A stretch of DNA of 49,116 nt from the NCBI GenBank assembly GCA_035487355.1, contig DATHMF010000079.1, forward strand, positions 1 to 49,116. Reading direction: 5' to 3'. Origin of the DNA: Terriglobales bacterium. Lineage in GTDB: Bacteria; Acidobacteriota; Terriglobia; Terriglobales; Acidobacteriaceae. Positions within the stretch are counted from its first letter, which is position 1; every line of letters begins with the position of its first letter. Of this stretch, positions 8,817-17,767 are shown piece after piece. The notes below the pieces were generated by a model, which saw only the letters and a program-made list of their open reading frames with translations, did not search any database and was not told the origin of the DNA. The translations under genes and the position numbers were made by a program.

Positions 8817-10766
8817 CTAAGGATTCATTTGATTGAATACCGAATCACTGATCGGGGTATTCAACAAGTCCAGTACTTTTGGTGCGACAGCACGATCGGT
8901 CATGGTGGGCGGATTGAGACCCAAAGCTGTGGCTCCCTTGCCATGCACTCGTCCGGTAAAAACAGAACCAGCACTCGAATCGAGTCCGTTCAACATGCTG
9001 GTAATACCGACAATCCCGTCACTAGCCTCGCCGAAAACCCCAGGCCAATTTGCGGCCGTGAAACTTGCCGCTAGCGGGGCACGAGACGTGTAGAAGCCGC
9101 ACGTTTCGTCAACATTGATATCGCCATTGCATTTGCAGCGTACGAGGTTGGCAACAAAACTGTTGTTGAAGCCCGCGAGATTTCCAGCATCCTCCGTCCC
9201 AGCAATGAGCGCGATCTTGAGAGGGTGGCTATTGTCATTCGCCATCGCTAGCAGCAAGTGGCTCGATGGCGCCAAGTCGCCTATCGCGCCGGAAACATGC
9301 TCTCCGCCGCTAGCCAAGGAGAATGTAACTTGCTCAAACGAATAGCTTCCGAACCGGGCCATGAGGTCGCGTACACAAGCGTTGCGATCGTCGAGCAGCT
9401 TTGTAGCCAATATGGAGCCCAGGTGCGGGGTATCGATTGTAATGACCTTATGAACGGGTCCTTGTCCCAGATTGTCATTAAGCATGAAATTCAGCACCAA
9501 AGGCATCGTGCGGGTTATATCTCCTCCCATACTGTGAGCCACGATGTCCGCCTGAATAGCGGCCACGGGGATTCCGGCTGGGTTGTTGTCCTTGAAATCC
9601 TTGATCTTGCTCTCAAGACTTTGCATCACAACGGCCGCATTAGCGCCAAAACCTAGGGAATTTCCGCGTGCCGGGACGGGGAAGATGCCGTTGAAGCTGT
9701 CGTAGTTGGGAATTGATGAAGAGATGAAAGGTATCCGGTAGTCGTAGGTAACTAGTTCTGTTCGGAAGTTGTGAAACAACCCGATGTCCCCCGGGCCAAC
9801 AATAGTGAAAGCGTCCCAAGTCCTAGCGTCTCCCCAAAGTCCATGAATGAAGACCAAAAGAGGCCGCACGATGTTAACCGTCGTGGTCAATTTACTCCCA
9901 TCCGCGGACTGCACCTGTATGAATGCTTTCCGCGTGGCAGTGCCAGCATCCTGCCCCGTTGGTCTCGGGTAATCCTTCGGGGCTTGATATATCGCGAACG
10001 CCATTGGGCCTTTGCTCGTGCTCACCGCAGGGCCGACGGCACCCAACTCTCCATATTGGTCAGGAGAAGTACTCGGCTGACCTTGGTCATCCAGCACAGT
10101 GAGGGTGATTTGATCTCCAGGATTGGCGGTTGGGATTCGCAGCAGCACCTGGGCTACACCGTCTGCCGCAACACCGAGCACTGGCCGGCCCTTGGTTGCC
10201 AGCCGTTCTGTGTTGGCATCAGTCGTCGCACTGATAACCGAAAAGTTCTGCACTAAGTCCGGGACCGGATCGACCATCACCGCTGGGCCGGCCTGCGTAG
10301 CGAATGTCACAGATTGCATGATGCCTAAATCGCCACCGTACGCCGCGTACGCCGCAAAATTTGCGGTATAGCTTTGGGTTGCTCCGTTCGGAAGCGGAAA
10401 GTAGAAGGTCCCCTTCGGTCCGTTAAAGGAACAGCCTCCACTGAATGGGGTCGCGGGAGGCCGACAGCCCCATCCGCCGGGTGCAAGCACCACTGGGACA
10501 AAACTATTGGGGGCCGAGGGGAAGTTGGCGATCGTCACTGTGGCCTCCAGTGTCACCGGCTGACTGCCCACCACCACATTGGGCGAGATGACGAAGCTGC
10601 TTACACAAGGCGGCGGAGGATTGGGGTTACCGGTCACATTTGGACACGGGGTGGAGGCCGCTGATTGTGCACTTGCTGGGATCGCTAAGAGCAAGCAAAG
10701 TGCACCAACCATCAAAAAAGGATATGTCCTGCCCAACCACCTCACCATTGATGCCGCACCCGTCAT
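8817..10766 (-). CDS. Secreted alpha/beta-hydrolase (lipase/esterase-like)
   Basis: 649 residues with a signal peptide (GALCLLLAIPASAQS). Residues ~40-300 are a beta-rich N-terminal region; the hydrolase fold follows. The oxyanion-loop motif is FIHGLWGD, the nucleophile elbow is AHSMGG with S412, a candidate acid lies in SDGIVGITS and a candidate His in GRVHGKG near the C-terminus, a pattern like PGAP1/lipase-type enzymes. Two DTPH/HLGS features follow the nucleophile. The ATG at 10766 is preceded by AGAGGAAG at good spacing. It heads a two-gene minus-strand unit with the TIG protein. It probably cleaves an ester in the periplasm or outside the cell; the substrate is unknown. Confidence 0.82.
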   Translation of the reverse strand: MTGAASMVRWLGRTYPFLMVGALCLLLAIPASAQSAASTPCPNVTGNPNPPPPCVSSFVISPNVVVGSQPVTLEATVTIANFPSAPNSFVPVVLAPGGWGCRPPATPFSGGCSFNGPKGTFYFPLPNGATQSYTANFAAYAAYGGDLGIMQSVTFATQAGPAVMVDPVPDLVQNFSVISATTDANTERLATKGRPVLGVAADGVAQVLLRIPTANPGDQITLTVLDDQGQPSTSPDQYGELGAVGPAVSTSKGPMAFAIYQAPKDYPRPTGQDAGTATRKAFIQVQSADGSKLTTTVNIVRPLLVFIHGLWGDARTWDAFTIVGPGDIGLFHNFRTELVTYDYRIPFISSSIPNYDSFNGIFPVPARGNSLGFGANAAVVMQSLESKIKDFKDNNPAGIPVAAIQADIVAHSMGGDITRTMPLVLNFMLNDNLGQGPVHKVITIDTPHLGSILATKLLDDRNACVRDLMARFGSYSFEQVTFSLASGGEHVSGAIGDLAPSSHLLLAMANDNSHPLKIALIAGTEDAGNLAGFNNSFVANLVRCKCNGDINVDETCGFYTSRAPLAASFTAANWPGVFGEASDGIVGITSMLNGLDSSAGSVFTGRVHGKGATALGLNPPTMTDRAVAPKVLDLLNTPISDSVFNQMNP

Positions 10767-11235
10767 TGTTTTCTTCCTCTCTGTGTGTTTTGCTGGTTCG
10801 CTACCTTCTGCAGGAGGGTCTGGTCACGAAGACCAGCTAGCCTCAGTTCTCGTAAGCCTAAGATCATGGTTTGTGCTTGCCCAACCTCGATTGCGGGCAG
10901 GCCGACATCGGGCTCCAAACCTCGTTGAGAAGGAAACGGTTTCATGCATATTATCCTCGCACAGATTCTTGGGGTAAGGGCATGGCGCCGTTGCATCGCC
11001 GTCTCCCGCTCAATCTCTAGCCTCGAACGGGGCAACAATAGACGACAGGAAGCGCAAAGTCCTCAAAGAAACGCTCAATTTTTTTCCACAGGTATTCAAT
11101 CCCCGAGCAGTTGAGCTCCAAAGAGCGGGCAAATCTGTGAAAGGCGGCCTCTGAATCAAAGGCTGAAAAGAGATGTAAGACTGTCAGCCACTTCGAGTTA
11201 GCGGCATGGTCCTATCTTCAAAAATGAGGAGTCTC
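10767..11235. other. Divergent intergenic region
   Basis: About 470 bases between the hydrolase (minus) and the STAND regulator (plus). One 6-bp hairpin is seen (CTGGTC 10820-10825 with GACCAG 10831-10836). A minus-strand frame at 10763-11038 overlaps the hydrolase start and has no family features, so I do not call it. Promoters for both flanking genes should lie here. Confidence 0.5.
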
Positions 11236-11241
11236 TATAAT
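11236..11241 (+). promoter_or_regulatory. Candidate -10 box (TATAAT) of the STAND/WD40 regulator
   Basis: A perfect TATAAT lies 28 bases before the ATG at 11269. The -35 region (around 11213-11218) is poor, so an activator may be needed. Transcription would start near 11247-11249. Confidence 0.45.
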
Positions 11242-11245
11242 TCAG

Positions 11246-11266
11246 GGGCAATCCCTTAGGGTGCCC
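11246..11266 (+). promoter_or_regulatory. Leader hairpin ending 2 bases before the start codon
   Basis: GGGCA (11246-11250) pairs with TGCCC (11262-11266); inside it CCC (11253-11255) pairs with GGG (11259-11261) across a TTA loop. If the TATAAT box is used, the mRNA begins with this hairpin, which also covers the only weak ribosome site (TAGGGTG). Confidence 0.4.
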
Positions 11267-11268
11267 AC

Positions 11269-14200
11269 ATGGATGAGAAAGTAGATTTAGTCTACGAGTT
11301 CGGTGGTTTTCGGCTGCACTTGACCCAACGAACACTGGTTCGCAACGGAGAACTGGTGGCTCTGACGCCCAAGGGGATCGATCTCCTTATATTACTGGTG
11401 CAGAGCCGGGGCCAACTATTGGAAAAAGATGAACTCATGAACGCCCTCTGGCCGGGAACCTTTGTGGAAGAGGGCAATCTGAGCCAGAACATCTTTATTC
11501 TCAGGAGACTTCTGGGAGACGATCGCAACGGCAACTCCTTTATTCAGACCGTACCGCGGAAAGGATACAGATTTGTAGCATCGGTTGCGGAGGCAGATGC
11601 CGCAGCGCTGGGAAACGGTCTCTCGGGAGCGGCGCACTTTGCTCTTCTGTCCGATTATTGGAGCCGGCACAGCCCATTTCGCAGCCTGCAAGTGTTCGAA
11701 CCGGAAGACGCCTGGCTGTTCTTCGGGCGCGACACCGAGACCAACGATCTGCTCGCTCGTCTCGGCCGCTCATCGGTGCTGGCGATGGTGGGTAACTCGG
11801 GCAGCGGCAAGTCATCGCTGGTACGTGCAGGGCTCATCCCGGCGTTGCGGGCGGGGCGTTTTCAGAGCGAAGGTTTGTTGGTCGACCAGTGGCGCATCGC
11901 GGTGTTTCGTCCTTCTGGGACTCCCTTCGATTACCTGGCTGAAGTCCTGCCCAGCCAATTGGCGCCGGAGTTGAGTTCGAAGGAGAAGGCAGAGTTCAGC
12001 TCGGAGTGGCGAACCAAACTGCCCGCAGGCGGGGACACGCTGCGCCATGCCATCAACACGTTGGCCAGTGCTATGCCAGAGAAGGCGGGATCCGCGCGCA
12101 TCCTGCTGGTGGTGGACCAGTTCGAGGAGATCTTCACGCTGACCACCAATCAGCAGGCCCGGGACCGCTACATTGATGCTCTCATGGCGGCCAGCCGCCC
12201 GGACAATCCCATTCCTGTACACGTGGTACTGGCGCTGCGGGCGGACTTTTACGCGCACTGCCTGGAACATGCGCAGCTGAGCCGTTGCTTGGAAGCCAAC
12301 CTTTACAACGTGCCCCGCATGACCCACGAGCAACTGCGCGAGACCATCGAAAAGCGTTTGGCGCTGGCTGCGGCGCGCGCCGAACCCGGACTGATTGATT
12401 CGATGCTGGAAGACGTTGGTACGGAGCCGGGTAATTTGGCGTTGCTCGAACACGCGCTCGGCCAGTTGTGGGAGAAGTGTGGACGTTACGGCTGTACCGT
12501 GACCAACCATGCGTATGCGGAGATCGGGCGTTTGCGGGGTGCGCTGGGCCGGCACGCCGATGAGGTCTATGCGGGCCTCGGGGATGAGAAGCAGAAGCGG
12601 CTGGCGCAAAAGATTTTCCTTGAACTGGTGCATCTGGGCGAAGGCGCACAGGACACGCGGCGCAGGGTGTCAAAAGCAGACCTACTTGCTTTAGGTGCTG
12701 CGGAGGAGGTGGAGGCGTTGCTGGAGCGTCTGGCCTCCAGGCGACTCATCGCTATTGGGAGAGAAGGACAGGAGACGTTCGTTGAGGTTTCGCATGAAGC
12801 CTTGATTCGCGAATGGCCTGCCTTGTGCGAGTGGTTGGCACAAAATCGCGAGGAACTCAGACTGGAGCGGCGGCTGCTGCAGGCGGCCGCAGAATGGCTG
12901 GGGCTGGACCATGACCCAGGAGCGCTGCTGCAAGGAGCGCGCCTGGCGCAAGCAGAAGAATGGCTGGCCAAGCACGCGGACGCGCCCACTCTGTTGCGGC
13001 AATTCCTGCAAGCCAGCGTTGAGGCGCGAGCGGAAGCTCAGGAGCGTGAACTGGCCCACCAAAGGGAGGCAGCCGTTCTGGCGCGACGCTCGGCAGTGCG
13101 CCAGCGCTGGTTCTCCTGCGCGTTGGCTCTCATGCTGCTGGTGGCAGTTGGAACCGCATGGTTCGCGCACCAACAACAGGTGATTGCCGAGTCGCGGGCC
13201 CTGGCCGCACAGGCGGGGGAGCTGCTGCTACAGGATCATGGTCAGGCACTCGATCTGGCGATACGTAGTTGGCACATGGCGAAGACGCAAGAGACGCACC
13301 TCGCCGTGGCCAAGGCATCTGTGGAATCGTTGGGGATCTTCAAGCATGAAGGTCCCGTTAATGTGGCGATGTTCTCGCCCGATGGCCAGCGGATACTCAG
13401 CGCCAGTGACGATCATACGGCGAGGGTGTGGAACGCGGACGATGGTCGTTTGCTATTCACTCTCACCCACGATGATGCGGTCCAGTACGCCGAGTTTTCT
13501 GGTGACGGCCAGCGCGTTGTCACCGCCAGCGATGACCATACGGCGAGGGTGTGGAGTGGCACTGACGGTCACCTTCTGGCGACCCTCCAAGGGCATACAG
13601 ATCGAATTTGGACCGCCCAGTTCTCGCCTGACGGGCAGCGCATTGTCACCGCCAGTGATGACCGTACGGCTAGGGTATGGAACAGCGGCGACGGGCGCCT
13701 TCTGACGACCCTACAAGGGCACACAAGCAGTGTTGCAAGCGCAAGATTTTCCCCTGATGGACAGCGCATCGTCACTACAAGTTGGGACCATACGGCGCGG
13801 GTGTGGAACACAAATGACGGCCGTTTGCTAACCACCTTCTCAGGCCACCAGGCTGAGGTTATCACTGCGGATTTTTCGCCCGACAGCCAGCGGATTGTTA
13901 CCACAAGCTTTGATAAGACGGCACGGGTCTGGGGAAGCGCCGATGGCCGGTTGTTGTTTACGCTGCAGCACGATGGTCCGGTTGTGAACGCTATGTTCTT
14001 CCCTGACGGACAGCGGATCGTCACTACCAGTCGCGACCATACGGCGCGAGTGTGGGGCAACGCCGACGGCCGGTTACTGTTTACGCTGCAGCACGATGGT
14101 CCGGTGGTAAGCGCGGCATTCTCCCCCGACGGACGGCGCATCGTAACGGCGAGCCACGATAAGACGGCGCGGGTTTGGAGCGTCGATGATGGCCGTCTGC

Positions 14201-15357
14201 TTGCCATTCTCCAGGGCCACACGAATACGGTCTACTCCGCGGCGTTCTCCCCCGACGGGCAGCGCATCGTAACGGCTGGCTTTGACAACACGATGCGGAT
14301 TTGGAATACCGTGTGTGGCCGCATGGTGGTCTCGCTTCAAGGCCACACAGGATGGGTTTTGAACCTGGCGGTCTCCAAAGACGGCCAACGCATAGTTACT
14401 GCGAGCTATGACCAAACGGCGCGGGTGTGGAACAGCGCAAACGGCCATTTACTCACGACTCTCGAAGGCCACGGTGGAGGGGTGATATATGCTGCATTCT
14501 CTCCCGATGACCAACGCATCGTTACCGCCAGCGCTGATCATACAGCCCGGGTGTGGAATGCTGCTGACGGCCGTCTTCTGGCCACCCTCCAAGGCCATAG
14601 CGATGACATTTGGAGAGCGCAGTTTTCTCCCGACGGTCAGCGCATCGTTACTGCCAGCAAGGATCACACCGCGCGGGTGTGGAACAGTGCCGACGGCCGC
14701 TTGCTGGCGATCCTCCAAGGCCACACGGATGAAGTTTGGAGAGCACAGTTTTCTTCTGACGGGCAGCGCATCGTCACCGCCAGTAAGGACCATACGGCGA
14801 GGATATGGAATAGCAGCGACGGCCGCTTGCTGTTTACACTGCAAGGGCATACTGGCGAGGTCTGGCAGGCAACATTCTCTCGTGATGGCGAGCGCGTCGT
14901 CACGGCCAGCAGGGACCATACGGCGAGGGTGTGGAACAGCAGCGACGGCCGCTTGTTGTTTACGTTGCAAGGGCACACCGGTGACGTTTGGGATGCAGAG
15001 TTCTCTCCCGATGGACAACGCATTGTAACGGCCAGCCTGGACCGTACCGCGCGTATCTGGAACAGTTCTGACGGCCATTTGATGGCTACGCTGCAAGGCC
15101 ACACTGATGCGGTTTGGTGGGCGATGTTTTCCCCTGACGGCCAGCGAATCGTCACTGCTGGCAAGGATCGTACGGCACGGGTGTGGAATAGTGTGAACAG
15201 CCGCTTGCTGGCGATCCTCCAAGGCCACGCAGGAGAGATTACCGCGGTCGCGTTCTCGCCCGACGGGCAGCGCATCGTCACCGCCAGCTTGGACCAAACT
15301 GCGCGGGTGTGGCAAGTGCTCACGCTTGACGACGTCAACCGAATATTGGCCAAGTGA
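11269..15357 (+). CDS. Winged-helix / STAND NTPase / transmembrane / WD40 regulator
   Basis: 1,362 residues. (1) About 8-105: OmpR/CadC-type winged-helix DNA-binding domain (LTPKGIDLLILL, ending PRKGYRFVASV). (2) About 140-600: nSTAND1-type NTPase with Walker A GNSGSGKSS (175-183) and Walker B VVDQFEEIF (D283, E286-E287). (3) One hydrophobic helix, about 614-632, preceded by Arg-rich sequence, so the N-terminus is predicted cytoplasmic. (4) A helical linker, then 16 WD40 repeats (about 694-1362; FSPDGQRIVTAS, TARVWN) that could form two eight-bladed propellers. This suggests a one-component, ToxR/CadC-like regulator with an ATP-dependent switch and a sensor propeller, on the far side of the membrane if the helix really spans it. 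It converges on a Ser/Thr kinase gene. The domains are sure; the role is inferred. Confidence 0.9.
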   Translation: MDEKVDLVYEFGGFRLHLTQRTLVRNGELVALTPKGIDLLILLVQSRGQLLEKDELMNALWPGTFVEEGNLSQNIFILRRLLGDDRNGNSFIQTVPRKGYRFVASVAEADAAALGNGLSGAAHFALLSDYWSRHSPFRSLQVFEPEDAWLFFGRDTETNDLLARLGRSSVLAMVGNSGSGKSSLVRAGLIPALRAGRFQSEGLLVDQWRIAVFRPSGTPFDYLAEVLPSQLAPELSSKEKAEFSSEWRTKLPAGGDTLRHAINTLASAMPEKAGSARILLVVDQFEEIFTLTTNQQARDRYIDALMAASRPDNPIPVHVVLALRADFYAHCLEHAQLSRCLEANLYNVPRMTHEQLRETIEKRLALAAARAEPGLIDSMLEDVGTEPGNLALLEHALGQLWEKCGRYGCTVTNHAYAEIGRLRGALGRHADEVYAGLGDEKQKRLAQKIFLELVHLGEGAQDTRRRVSKADLLALGAAEEVEALLERLASRRLIAIGREGQETFVEVSHEALIREWPALCEWLAQNREELRLERRLLQAAAEWLGLDHDPGALLQGARLAQAEEWLAKHADAPTLLRQFLQASVEARAEAQERELAHQREAAVLARRSAVRQRWFSCALALMLLVAVGTAWFAHQQQVIAESRALAAQAGELLLQDHGQALDLAIRSWHMAKTQETHLAVAKASVESLGIFKHEGPVNVAMFSPDGQRILSASDDHTARVWNADDGRLLFTLTHDDAVQYAEFSGDGQRVVTASDDHTARVWSGTDGHLLATLQGHTDRIWTAQFSPDGQRIVTASDDRTARVWNSGDGRLLTTLQGHTSSVASARFSPDGQRIVTTSWDHTARVWNTNDGRLLTTFSGHQAEVITADFSPDSQRIVTTSFDKTARVWGSADGRLLFTLQHDGPVVNAMFFPDGQRIVTTSRDHTARVWGNADGRLLFTLQHDGPVVSAAFSPDGRRIVTASHDKTARVWSVDDGRLLAILQGHTNTVYSAAFSPDGQRIVTAGFDNTMRIWNTVCGRMVVSLQGHTGWVLNLAVSKDGQRIVTASYDQTARVWNSANGHLLTTLEGHGGGVIYAAFSPDDQRIVTASADHTARVWNAADGRLLATLQGHSDDIWRAQFSPDGQRIVTASKDHTARVWNSADGRLLAILQGHTDEVWRAQFSSDGQRIVTASKDHTARIWNSSDGRLLFTLQGHTGEVWQATFSRDGERVVTASRDHTARVWNSSDGRLLFTLQGHTGDVWDAEFSPDGQRIVTASLDRTARIWNSSDGHLMATLQGHTDAVWWAMFSPDGQRIVTAGKDRTARVWNSVNSRLLAILQGHAGEITAVAFSPDGQRIVTASLDQTARVWQVLTLDDVNRILAK
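13351..15318 (+). repeat. ~126-bp tandem repeats encoding 16 WD40 units
   Basis: Units of 42 codons (some one codon shorter, where HDGPV replaces QGHT-type turns) recur head to tail; for example CGCATCGTT at 14641 and CGCATCGTC at 14767 are exactly 126 bases apart. DNA similarity between units is high, which points to recent expansion or gene conversion. Confidence 0.9.
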
Positions 15358-15453
15358 GGGCGCGTCCCCCCGCCAGAAACTCTGAATACGGTCACCCTGG
15401 AAGCACAAACTCGGCCGCTCGTACAGGTGTGTTGGTCGAACGCTTAAAAGCCC

Positions 15454-17016
15454 TTACTGCCACTGCAGCTCTAGCTCGCGGCTGGCGCGGATCAGCAAAA
15501 TATCTTCTCCTTTCGGAGAAAAGCCGCCCAGGATTTGCTTGGTTTGGTGATAGCCCCGGCTGGTCACGCGCACCCGAATGGTATGACTGCCGGCGGTAAC
15601 AGGAATGGTGTTTTCATAGCGGGCCGAGATCACGCTTTTTCCGCCGAATCTTTTACGCACGATCCCGCCGCCGCTGAGGGTTGCGGTGTCAACCTCTTTG
15701 CCGTCAATCCAGATGACCAATTCGCCGCTGTGGAAGCTGTGCACGCATTTCACCACGAGGCTGGCCATGTCTCCGGTTGGAACAATTGATGGAGTGGAGT
15801 AGGGAACAGGTGTATGCGACGGAACTGGGGTATGCGTGGGATGTAAAGGTATAGGAGTAGGAGTTGGGGGAATTGGTTCCTTGGGAGAACCTGAGTTGAT
15901 CCAAAACCATACTCCCGCTAACGCACCCAGCAGGACTACGCTGATGGTTACAAGCCGAATCCCATGTGGCATCCGCCGCAAGGGATTGAATTCTACCGGC
16001 TCCGGAAGATGGACCTCGGTTGCCGGAGCTTGCGCGGCAAAATTTGAACTGGGTGCAATGACTGTTCCTGATCTGTTACCGGCAGCGGAAGAGGACAACG
16101 GTCCTTGCGTGATCCCCGACTGCTCCTTGGTGATTTTCGCCAACGTCGCCTCGCCCCAGGCGGTAGTTGTGGGGGCAGAGTAGCGCGAGCGTGGGCCCTG
16201 GCCCGAGAGCAGGTCGTCGAGGTCGCAGGCAAATTCGCGTCCGCTCTGGTAGCGGTTTTGCGGAAATTTTGCCAGCGCGCGGCCGATCACGTAATCGAAA
16301 TCGGGTGAGAGAGTCGAGTTGTGCTGCGTCACCGGGGCGGGTTCGTTGTTCACGACTTTGAACATGACCTCGCTGAGGGTCCCGCCGATGAACGGCTTCA
16401 CGCCGCCCAACATGATGTAAAGGATGATTCCCAGGGAAAACAGATCTGAGCGGCCATCCACGGGATGCCCCGAGAGCTGCTCCGGCGCCATGAACGTCGG
16501 TGTTCCCAGCACCTGGCCGGCGACGGTGAAATCGGCGACTGCCAGTTTGGCCACGCCGAAGTCGGTAATCTTGGCCCGCCAATCGTTGGTCACGATGATG
16601 TTGGCCGGCTTGATGTCGCGATGAATAATGCCTTGCGAGTGCGCATAGTGCAGCGCTTCAGCAACCTGCTTCACCAGGTCCAGCGTAATGGCGATCGGAG
16701 GCCGCTGCTCGTGGGCAATACTTTCCAGGGTAGTGCCGGCGATGTACTCCATGACAATGAAAGGGGTCTGAGTGACCGGGTCTTCGCCTACGTCATAAAT
16801 GGTTACGATTCCTGGATGCGCCAGCTTACCGGCTGCCTGGGCCTCGCGATAGAACCGCCGCCGGTATTCCACTTCTTCAGACGCGGAGGCCCCGCTGATG
16901 CTGATGATCTTGAGCGCCACCATGCGATCAATGCGCGGGTCACGCGCCTGATACACCGTTCCCATGGCGCCGCGACCCAGCTCGGCGAGGATTTCATAAC
17001 GTCCCAGTTGTTCCAT
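15454..17016 (-). CDS. Membrane-anchored Ser/Thr protein kinase (PknB-like)
   Basis: 520 residues from the ATG at 17016; a GTG 63 bases upstream adds only a basic, Pro-rich tail not typical of the family. The kinase domain (about 7-275) has the Gly loop GRGAMG (14-19), K36, HRDIKPAN (132-139, catalytic D134), DFG (152-154) and APE in MAPEQLSG, so it should be active. A linker leads to one membrane helix (about 353-373), then a Pro/Thr-rich stalk and a ~100-residue beta-rich extracytoplasmic domain without PASTA repeats (resembling a PEGA-like fold). It converges on the STAND/WD40 gene with only 96 bases between. Predicted to phosphorylate cytoplasmic targets in response to an envelope signal; the targets are unknown. 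Confidence 0.88.
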   Translation of the reverse strand: MEQLGRYEILAELGRGAMGTVYQARDPRIDRMVALKIISISGASASEEVEYRRRFYREAQAAGKLAHPGIVTIYDVGEDPVTQTPFIVMEYIAGTTLESIAHEQRPPIAITLDLVKQVAEALHYAHSQGIIHRDIKPANIIVTNDWRAKITDFGVAKLAVADFTVAGQVLGTPTFMAPEQLSGHPVDGRSDLFSLGIILYIMLGGVKPFIGGTLSEVMFKVVNNEPAPVTQHNSTLSPDFDYVIGRALAKFPQNRYQSGREFACDLDDLLSGQGPRSRYSAPTTTAWGEATLAKITKEQSGITQGPLSSSAAGNRSGTVIAPSSNFAAQAPATEVHLPEPVEFNPLRRMPHGIRLVTISVVLLGALAGVWFWINSGSPKEPIPPTPTPIPLHPTHTPVPSHTPVPYSTPSIVPTGDMASLVVKCVHSFHSGELVIWIDGKEVDTATLSGGGIVRKRFGGKSVISARYENTIPVTAGSHTIRVRVTSRGYHQTKQILGGFSPKGEDILLIRASRELELQWQ

Positions 17017-17287
17017 AGGCAGCCGCACCCTTAAATGGGGATGATTTGGGGGATTTTTCCTGCTGGGCGATGCTAGCACAGCCCGAGCAGTTTATGGAGT
17101 GTGGAATCGAAGCGGTAGAGGTCAGTTTGTAAGGCCAACTGGGGATTACTCTCTGATCGCCGACAATCCGGAGTCGGCTCGTCAATGACCACAGGCCGTT
17201 TCTGGCCAACTTGCGGTTTGCCTCCCACTCCGGGAAGAATGATGCCGGCACCCCATGGCGGTATCAAATAAGCGTACGCTGGAGAAT

Positions 17288-17767
17288 ATGAAGCGCGTGG
17301 TCATCCTGGGTCGTGGAGCGTCTGGCAAATCGACTCTCGCGAGGCGCCTGGGCGAGATCACCCGGCTCCCGGTCATCGAGCTTGATAAGGTCTTTTGGCA
17401 GCAAGGTCTTATTGCAACTCCTCGCGATCGGTGGGCGGTCGTGCAAGAGAAGCTCGTTGCGGAAGATGGTTGGATCATGGATGGTGACCTTGGTCCCTAC
17501 GACATTATCGAGGTTCGGCTTCGAGCGGCGGACACGATCATTGTTTTGGACTTCTCGCTCCTGCGCTGCGCTTGGCGTGCATTCCGGCGATCGCGCGAAC
17601 GTGCAGACTTCTGGTGTTGGCTCATAGCGTATCGCCGTCGAAGCCGTCCGGTTCTCATGCAAGCGATCGCTAAGCACGCCCCCACCGCGGAGCTCCGCGT
17701 ATTGCGTGACCCTACAGCACTCAGACGGTTTGTCGCGGACGTAACCCGCAAATCGCGATCCTTATAG
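17288..17767 (+). CDS. Small P-loop kinase (adenylate kinase/FlaR-like)
   Basis: 159 residues. It begins MKRVVILGRGASGKST: a beta strand then a P-loop (GRGASGKST) at the very N-terminus, as in adenylate-kinase-like and 'topology modulation' (FlaR-like) proteins. DKVFWQ and a basic helical lid-like part (RRSRERADFWCW) match that family. ATG 17288 is chosen because the P-loop normally starts within ten residues and GGAGA lies just upstream; an ATG at 17255 adds 11 residues. Divergent from the kinase gene. Probably binds ATP and phosphorylates a small substrate; which one is not known. It stands alone, followed by ~550 gene-free bases. Confidence 0.72.
   Translation: MKRVVILGRGASGKSTLARRLGEITRLPVIELDKVFWQQGLIATPRDRWAVVQEKLVAEDGWIMDGDLGPYDIIEVRLRAADTIIVLDFSLLRCAWRAFRRSRERADFWCWLIAYRRRSRPVLMQAIAKHAPTAELRVLRDPTALRRFVADVTRKSRSL

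Noticed and set aside
11269..15357. STAND protein as an Avs-type antiphage defence gene
   Set aside because: No nuclease, protease or other killing effector is fused to it and no defence genes are nearby; the N-terminal domain is a DNA-binding winged helix.
13569..15408. Long minus-strand frames (up to 319 codons) opposite the WD40 repeats
   Set aside because: Periodic antisense of the 126-bp repeats; no recognisable domains.
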